Below are positions 59,710-64,000 of a stretch of 64,000 nucleotides of DNA, piece by piece. Numbering within the stretch: the first letter of the stretch is position 1; every line of letters begins with the position of its first letter. The notes beneath the pieces were generated by a model, which did not search any database, had not been told where the DNA came from, and was given only the letters and a program-made list of their open reading frames with translations. Origin of the DNA: Streptomyces sp. SCSIO 30461 (GTDB taxonomy: Bacteria > Actinomycetota > Actinomycetes > Streptomycetales > Streptomycetaceae); NCBI RefSeq assembly GCF_037023745.1, contig NZ_CP146101.1, positions 434,001 through 498,000 of the forward strand. Reading direction: 5' to 3'. The position numbers and the translations under genes were made by a program.

Positions 59710-59809
59710 CCCCGTCGTTCGCCGACCTGGGGCGTCAGGTTCGGCGTCTACCGCAAGCCTACTGACGCCGAAGACCGCCAGAACAGTGCCTAGCCCCGGG
59801 GCAGCCGCA

Positions 59810-59999
59810 GGGGACGCACCGGGGACGACGGGGACGCATGACCCCCGGCCAGTCGTCCCCCTTACTTCGCGGTCGAGCACGCTGCGTCCGACCGTGCGGG
59901 GGACGTGGGGGACGACTCCACACCCTCACTCCTCTGTCTCACTTAGAGGAAGAGGGGAGGAGGAGAGGGGAGAGCGGCAACAGCGTCCCCCGCGTCCCC
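59810..59999. repeat. Array of GGGGACG heptamers in both orientations
   Basis: Five forward copies (59,810; 59,821; 59,830; 59,899; 59,908) and three inverted copies (59,854; 59,984; 59,993) lie within 190 bp, around a purine-rich strand-biased stretch (59,943-59,977). There is no gene between 59,710 and 60,192, so the array is not codon-driven. It may be a former replication or partition site. Confidence 0.5.
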
Positions 60000-60192
60000 G
60001 TCGTCTCCCAGAGGCACGGACACATTCGCATCGCGACCGGTCGCACCTTGTGCGCGGGCGCGCGCGAGTACCGCAAGGCACTGACAGCGGCTCGAACCTG
60101 GGTGCTTAACCGGATACCTGTCCCATTGCGCGCAAAGGCTGCCGGTTCGGGCTCACGACCGGTCGATGCCTTTCCCGCGCGCGGGAGGCTAT

Positions 60193-60747
60193 TCAGCGCA
60201 GGTCCAGCAGCATCACGCTGTGCAGGTCGGCGCCGGCCCAGGGCCGTGTATCGCCGACCTTCCGATACCCCCATGCTCGGTAGGCAGCCATGGCCGCCTT
60301 GCTGTCCGGGTGGACGTTGAGCAGCACCCGCTCCGCCTCGGTGCCGTCGAGCAGAGCATCGTGCAGGCGGCGGGCGATGCCCTGCCTGCGCCATCCGGCG
60401 CGTACGGCGAGTTCCATCAGGCCGAACGTCCGCCGGCCGTCCTCGTGGCGCATCTCGTTGGACACGGGCACGGTCAGTTGGTCCCACCAGCCCGTCTGAG
60501 GCCCGAGGGGGTAGCCGTAGGCCATACCGACAGCCTCACCGTCCGAGGTGCTTGCCAGGGCGCCGAGGAATGCGGCCTTGCGGGTCTGCGAGCGGAAGCG
60601 ACGGAACGCGGCAGCGACGTCGGTCTCGGTCTCGTCGTAGGGAGGCTCGGCGAACGCCTCGGCGTAGACCAGACGGAACGCTCCCTCAGCCTTGGCGGCG
60701 GCCAGCCCGTCGAACTGCTCGATGCTGACCTGTGCTGGCGGACTCAT
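60193..60747 (-). CDS. GNAT-family N-acetyltransferase
   Basis: 184 residues. The acetyl-CoA-binding motif A is clear: LMELAVRAGWRRQGIARRLH (R/Q-x-x-G-x-A/G). Then LNVHPDSKAAMAAYRAWGY (motif B) and a beta-strand end LHSVMLLDLR. Substrate unknown. It starts 12 bp after the stop of the XRE-TPR regulator, so both are in one transcript. Confidence 0.87.
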   Translation of the reverse strand: MSPPAQVSIEQFDGLAAAKAEGAFRLVYAEAFAEPPYDETETDVAAAFRRFRSQTRKAAFLGALASTSDGEAVGMAYGYPLGPQTGWWDQLTVPVSNEMRHEDGRRTFGLMELAVRAGWRRQGIARRLHDALLDGTEAERVLLNVHPDSKAAMAAYRAWGYRKVGDTRPWAGADLHSVMLLDLR

Positions 60748-60759
60748 CCGGCGCCCCTC

Positions 60760-62022
60760 TCACACGGTTTCGCGGATACGTGCCACGCATTCGCGGGCGG
60801 TTGGGCTATCGACTTCCCCGGCCGCCCGCTGGAAATCGTGCACCTTGCCCAGCAGGCGGGGCGACGCGATGCCGCCCCAGGTATCCAGCACGCGGCCCAC
60901 CTCGGCACACGCCTCGTCGACCTCCCCCGCGGCGAGGAGAACACCGGCGAGCTTGACGCGGTACGAGGCGCTGTTACGGGCGAGCCCGCCGCCGATTCCG
61001 CGCACGGCCGCGCGGAGAAACGGCACGGCGCGCTTGGGCTGATCTGCCCGTACGTACATGTCCGCCGTGGCGTAGTCGACCTCGAACGGACCGACGAACT
61101 TTGCCCAGTTGGGCACGTCCGCGTCGGAGTCCGCGCGCCCCTGGTAGCTGACTGCGCGAGTCAGGGCGCGGCGGGCGCCCGACAGGTCTCCGGCGTGCGT
61201 GGCAACGTTGGCATCGCGGAGCGCGATCACGAGGTGAACGGTCGCACCCGCCCCTGCCCGGGTCGCGAGGCGGTAGGCGTTCTCCACGGCGCTCGCGGCC
61301 TCCCATGACCGGCCGGCCTTCACCGCGAGGAGTACGAGGGTCTCCAGCACGGAGACCTGTAGCAGTGCGTCATCGACGAGCTGCGCCGTGGTCAGCGCTT
61401 CCATACAGGCGGCACGGCCCTCCGCGATGCGTCCGCCGTCGTAGCCGTACCAGGCCCGGTGTCCGTGCAGCTCGGCGAGCATTGTCTGTAACTCCCGGCC
61501 GACACGGGAGGTGTACGAGCTGCTGCCCAGGGCGCGCGTGATCTCCGCTTCGATGCACTCGGCCTGCGTGCTCGCCGGCACACTGCCCGCGGTGTGGTCC
61601 GTCTCGTAGAGCCCGTCGAGCCGCTCTCTCAGCCGCCCGAGATCGGCCGTGCCGATGCGAGGCCCCGGCGCGGCAGGCAGCAGGGTCGCGGCAGCGAGGG
61701 CGCCCGCGTCAGCGACGAACGTTCTCCTCTTCACCTCTCCAGCGTCGCTGATGGGCGCTGCGACCGTCACGCGATGCTGCGGAACCTCGAACCCCATCTC
61801 GACGAGGGGCACGCCGAACAGCGCTTCCAATACGGTCTGCTGACTCGGATGGGGCAAGGGTGGGGGCGTCTCGCTCTCCCACCGTCGGGCCTGCCGCACG
61901 CTGACTGACGCGGCGACGCCCAAACGCCCTGCCTCCTGGGCGAAGGCTTTCACGAACGACTCTTGCGTATATCCGGCCGCGCGCCGTAACTGCGCCAGTC
62001 TGCTCACGACCCTGCCTGCCAT
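60760..62022 (-). CDS. XRE-family regulator with TPR-like helical repeats
   Basis: 420 residues. An N-terminal HTH (RLAQLRRAAGYTQESFVKAF ... VSVRQARRWES) is followed by about 300 residues of helical pairs (AWYGYDGGRIAEGRAACMEA; VSVLETLVLLAVKAGRSWEA; GDLSGARRALTRAVSYQG). This build is common among Streptomyces regulators encoded next to small secreted or enzyme genes. It diverges from a tiny Cys-protein gene 169 bp away; the space must contain both promoters. Confidence 0.85.
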   Translation of the reverse strand: MAGRVVSRLAQLRRAAGYTQESFVKAFAQEAGRLGVAASVSVRQARRWESETPPPLPHPSQQTVLEALFGVPLVEMGFEVPQHRVTVAAPISDAGEVKRRTFVADAGALAAATLLPAAPGPRIGTADLGRLRERLDGLYETDHTAGSVPASTQAECIEAEITRALGSSSYTSRVGRELQTMLAELHGHRAWYGYDGGRIAEGRAACMEALTTAQLVDDALLQVSVLETLVLLAVKAGRSWEAASAVENAYRLATRAGAGATVHLVIALRDANVATHAGDLSGARRALTRAVSYQGRADSDADVPNWAKFVGPFEVDYATADMYVRADQPKRAVPFLRAAVRGIGGGLARNSASYRVKLAGVLLAAGEVDEACAEVGRVLDTWGGIASPRLLGKVHDFQRAAGEVDSPTARECVARIRETV

Positions 62023-62190
62023 CCGTGCGGCTGTCTTTTGGTTCCCACCGTAGTGATTTGGCCGCGTGGCGGAAGGCGAAAACGTCCGCCCAAACGTCCG
62101 GTCCCTCTTTGCCCGTCGAGCGCTCCGAAACTGTGCACTGGTTCAGCACCGATGCGACGCCCGTACTGAGCTGCGGAAAGGACCCGTGCT

Positions 62191-62358
62191 GTGGGTATGA
62201 CGATTCGTGTCTACGACGTCGACAGAAAGACCGGCCAAGTCGTACGGGAGCGGGGCCGCCTGGCCGTCCCGCTCGGCGATCAGGACGAGCCCCTACTGAC
62301 CAGTGCCTATCCTCCGTGCGGATGCCCCCGCTGCCGTGAGAAGGCGGACAGCCAGTGA
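62191..62358 (+). CDS. Small Cys-motif protein divergent from the XRE-TPR gene
   Basis: 55 residues from GTG 62191, with AAGGA eight bases upstream. Begins MGMTIRVYDVDRKTGQVVRE and ends PPCGCPRCREKADSQ, a CxCxxC cluster that could bind metal. Similar tiny proteins accompany regulator genes in other Streptomyces; role unknown. The stop overlaps the next start (GTGA). Confidence 0.65.
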   Translation: MGMTIRVYDVDRKTGQVVRERGRLAVPLGDQDEPLLTSAYPPCGCPRCREKADSQ

Positions 62359-62444
62359 GACAACGGTTAGCGGTGCTGCTGTGGGTCTGCCTGTGCGTCG
62401 CCGTGGTCGTCCCCCTCGCAGTCGTCGGCGCCCCCGGCCCGTAG
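62355..62444 (+). CDS. 29-residue single-helix membrane peptide
   Basis: The frame MRQRLAVLLWVCLCVAVVVP then LAVVGAPGP is one membrane helix with a basic N-terminus. It overlaps the preceding gene by four bases, which supports translation. It is too short for domain assignment; possible toxin-like or membrane-tether role is speculation. Confidence 0.5.
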   Translation: MRQRLAVLLWVCLCVAVVVPLAVVGAPGP

Positions 62445-62551
62445 CCGTGTCACAGGCCCGATCAGCGGCGTTGGACAGTCCCCAGGACCGGCCGAAAGAG
62501 TGGCCGCCCCGGGCCGTGCCCGTGGCCCAATTCACCCGAGAGAGACACACC

Positions 62552-63010
62552 ATGAAACGACTGATCGCACGGCTGTGGCGCATCATCCGAGGCCCGATGC
62601 AATGGCGGGTCCTGTGGATCGCTCACGCGAAGTTCATGGTCGGCGTGACCGGCGTCGTCCGCGACGACGCAGGCCGAGTCCTGCTCCTGCGCCATCGCAT
62701 GTGGCCGGAGGGCCGCCAATGGGGGCTGCCGACCGGATACGCCATCAAGGGCGAGGAATTCGGCTCAACCGTCGTCCGCGAGGTGCGCGAGGAAACCGGC
62801 CTCGACGTGAAGGCCGGCCCGCTCGTCCACCTCAAGAGCGGTTACAAACTGCGGATCGAAGTCGCATACGAAGCGGCATTGACCGGCGGTGATCTCAAGA
62901 TCGACTCGTTCGAGATCCTGGAGGCACGATGGTTCTCCCCGGACGACCTGCCAGACGGCATTCAAGAATCACATCGGGCGCTGATCCTGGGACAGATGCC
63001 CGCCGCCTGA
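62552..63010 (+). CDS. NUDIX hydrolase, membrane-proximal type
   Basis: 152 residues from ATG 62552, GAGAGAG upstream. An N-terminal amphipathic, Trp-rich stretch (MKRLIARLWRIIRGPMQWRV) precedes the Nudix fold, with box GYAIKGEEFGSTVVREVREE then TGL. The N-terminus may touch the membrane. Last firm gene of the XRE-TPR module. Confidence 0.88.
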   Translation: MKRLIARLWRIIRGPMQWRVLWIAHAKFMVGVTGVVRDDAGRVLLLRHRMWPEGRQWGLPTGYAIKGEEFGSTVVREVREETGLDVKAGPLVHLKSGYKLRIEVAYEAALTGGDLKIDSFEILEARWFSPDDLPDGIQESHRALILGQMPAA

Positions 63011-63066
63011 CCGGCATCCCCCGGTTGCTTGCCCCCAATGAGCACCTGTCCGGCGACGCTGACGCC

Positions 63067-63306
63067 GTGACGCTCGCCGCCAAACTGGCCGAGTTGCGAG
63101 ACAGTGCAGACGGCCTCGCCAGTCAGCACCCTCAAGTGACATTCCAGCCGCTTCCCCGCGTCCTGACCGAATGGGGCGCGGCGGGGCTGGATGCCCGTCC
63201 GTCTGAACCCCGGCTACGTGGCTGCGAGACGACCTATGCCATGACGCATGAAGGAACCTCGGCCGCACCCCGGCCTAGTCCAAGGGTGCCCGCTCAGAGT
63301 CCATAA
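63067..63306 (+). CDS. Possible 79-residue protein
   Basis: A frame from GTG 63067 (MTLAAKLAELRDSADGLASQ) has fair codon bias and a helical start but no ribosome site or family. It stops shortly before the element B right-end repeats. Low confidence. Confidence 0.25.
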   Translation: MTLAAKLAELRDSADGLASQHPQVTFQPLPRVLTEWGAAGLDARPSEPRLRGCETTYAMTHEGTSAAPRPSPRVPAQSP

Positions 63307-63329
63307 GCGCAGGTGAAACGACGCGTGGG

Positions 63330-63349
63330 GTGAGCCCGCTGTGAGCCCG
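63330..63349 (+). repeat. Arm-site-like repeat pair, right end of element B
   Basis: Two GTGAGCCCG at 11-bp period, 136 bp from its start to the att core 3 start, nearly the same distance as in element A (135 bp). Confidence 0.7.
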
Positions 63350-63465
63350 GACGCCTGCGGACGGGGCATCACGGGTCGGTGGTCGGGTGGCTGGGGCACC
63401 CAGCCTGACCAGCCGGAACGGCATGGACAGGAACGGAGCCCCAGCCGACATCACTCGGGCTCCTC

Positions 63466-63510
63466 GACTTTTAATCCGTTGGTTGTGGGTTCGAGTCCCA
63501 CACGGCCTAC
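63466..63510 (+). repeat. att core 3 (right end of element B)
   Basis: Third exact 45-bp copy of the tRNA-Lys 3' end. The sequence after it differs from that after cores 1 and 2. Confidence 0.95.
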
Positions 63511-63580
63511 TCGCTCAGCACCTGGTCAGGGACCACCCGGCCGGGTGCTGCTCTCGTTGAAGTAGGGCACATCGGGCTCC

Positions 63581-63600
63581 TGCTCAGCCAATGCTCAGCC
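63581..63600 (+). repeat. Arm-site-like repeat pair after att core 3
   Basis: Two TGCTCAGCC at 11-bp period, 70 bp after core 3. Position and period match the left-end pairs of A and B but the word differs, which suggests a third element begins here. Confidence 0.55.
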
Positions 63601-63641
63601 GAAGTGTTAGTGATCATGCGTCTGATGGCAGGCATGAAGAA

Positions 63642-63684
63642 GCCCCGACCAGCCTTCGTTGGGACGGGGAGGGCTGACCGGGGC
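63642..63684 (-). terminator. Terminator of the last gene
   Basis: GCCCCGACCAGCC pairs with GGCTGACCGGGGC (one weak pair, one mismatch) across a 17-base loop, beginning 11 bp beyond the stop of the leftward gene at 63,695. No gene is seen in 63,511-63,641. Confidence 0.6.
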
Positions 63685-63694
63685 GGTCGGGGGG

Positions 63695-64000
63695 CTACGC
63701 GCGGGCGGCGAGGAGGTCCTGCGCCTGGTGCAGCTGCTCGGCGTCGTCGAGGGTGAGCCGGCCGACGTGGAGCCGGTCGTAGCCGTACATGGTCTTGCCG
63801 AGCTCGACTGTGCGGTCGACGTCCAGCTGCCAGGCTGCGGCCTTCAACTCGAGCGTGCCCGGCTTGGGCATACCGCGGCCGGACCAGCCCGTGCAGATGA
63901 GCCAGCGCGCCTCGGCGAAGTCGGAACCGTTCGACGAGCCGTACAGGCGCTGCGGCTCGTGTCGGGCGGCCACGTCCATCAGGGACACGTCGGGGATTCC
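63695..64000 (-). CDS. Hypothetical protein, 5' end outside window
   Basis: The frame is open to the window edge, so the start lies beyond. The visible 101 residues end HVGRLTLDDAEQLHQAQDLL and include SDFAEARWLICTGWSGRGMP and GTLELKAAAWQLDVDRT. No family recognised. If a third integrated element starts at 63,511, this is its first gene. Confidence 0.6.
   Translation of the reverse strand, partial: GIPDVSLMDVAARHEPQRLYGSSNGSDFAEARWLICTGWSGRGMPKPGTLELKAAAWQLDVDRTVELGKTMYGYDRLHVGRLTLDDAEQLHQAQDLLAARA

Larger units (their letters stand above)
52732..63510. mobile_element. Element B: decayed integrative element in tandem with A
   Basis: Bounded by att cores 2 and 3, with GTGAGCCCG arm pairs inside both ends. 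It retains only the catalytic half of its integrase; no regulator, rep-type or mobilization gene is left. Cargo: nested insertion sequences, SUKH, two NUDIX, DUF4262, GNAT and an XRE-TPR module. Site-specific excision would need a helper integrase. Confidence 0.82.

Overview
The window is very GC-rich, third codon positions are almost always G or C, and GTG and TTG starts are common. Together with bldC, this points to a Streptomyces chromosome. No database was consulted; family names come from motifs read in the translations.

Layout. (1) 1-16,642 is ordinary chromosome: a hypothetical gene, bldC, a repeat-bearing DUF6274-type gene, tRNA-Asp, hrpA-type helicase, DsbA/CcdA-type thiol redox genes, decayed transposase and integrase relics beside a tRNA-Phe/Asp/Glu cluster, a membrane metallophosphoesterase, a zincin-like metallopeptidase, two crcB fluoride-exporter genes, a lipoprotein and a DEAD-box helicase. 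(2) At 16,829 lies tRNA-Lys (UUU). Its last 45 bp recur exactly at 52,732 and 63,466, so two integrated elements sit head to tail in this tRNA. A third may start at 63,511 and run out of the window.

Element A (about 16.9-52.7 kb) has an integrase, a Cro/CI-type regulator, an excisionase-like gene, a DUF3631 ATPase, a DUF2637 membrane protein and MobC plus relaxase, but no FtsK/TraB-like DNA pump. It therefore looks mobilizable rather than self-conjugative. Its cargo looks defensive or regulatory: a PIN-like protein beside the integrase; an unknown gene paired with an XRE-ImmA/IrrE protein; a radical SAM, P-loop kinase, methyltransferase, CYTH and Cys4-protein operon with HAD, XRE-DUF5919, NUDIX and HD neighbours; a 1,685-residue DUF4011-helicase-Vsr-DUF3320 protein (Hhe-like); a REase-STAND ATPase that looks like an Avs-type sensor; and a DUF433/DUF5615 toxin-antitoxin-like pair. 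IS110, ISL3 and IS21 elements are interspersed.

Element B (about 52.8-63.5 kb) is decayed. Its integrase is cut in half by a transposon end, and nested insertion sequences follow, one of them carrying a SUKH-family gene. It also holds two NUDIX genes, a DUF4262 gene, a GNAT gene and an XRE-TPR regulator module with two tiny genes.

Each element end carries a pair of short direct repeats with an 11-bp period. The repeat word differs between elements (TGCGTGAGCG, GTGAGCCCG, TGCTCAGCC) but its place is constant, about 75-105 bp inside the left core and about 135 bp before the right core. These look like integrase arm sites that would let related elements stack in one tRNA gene without cross-excision.
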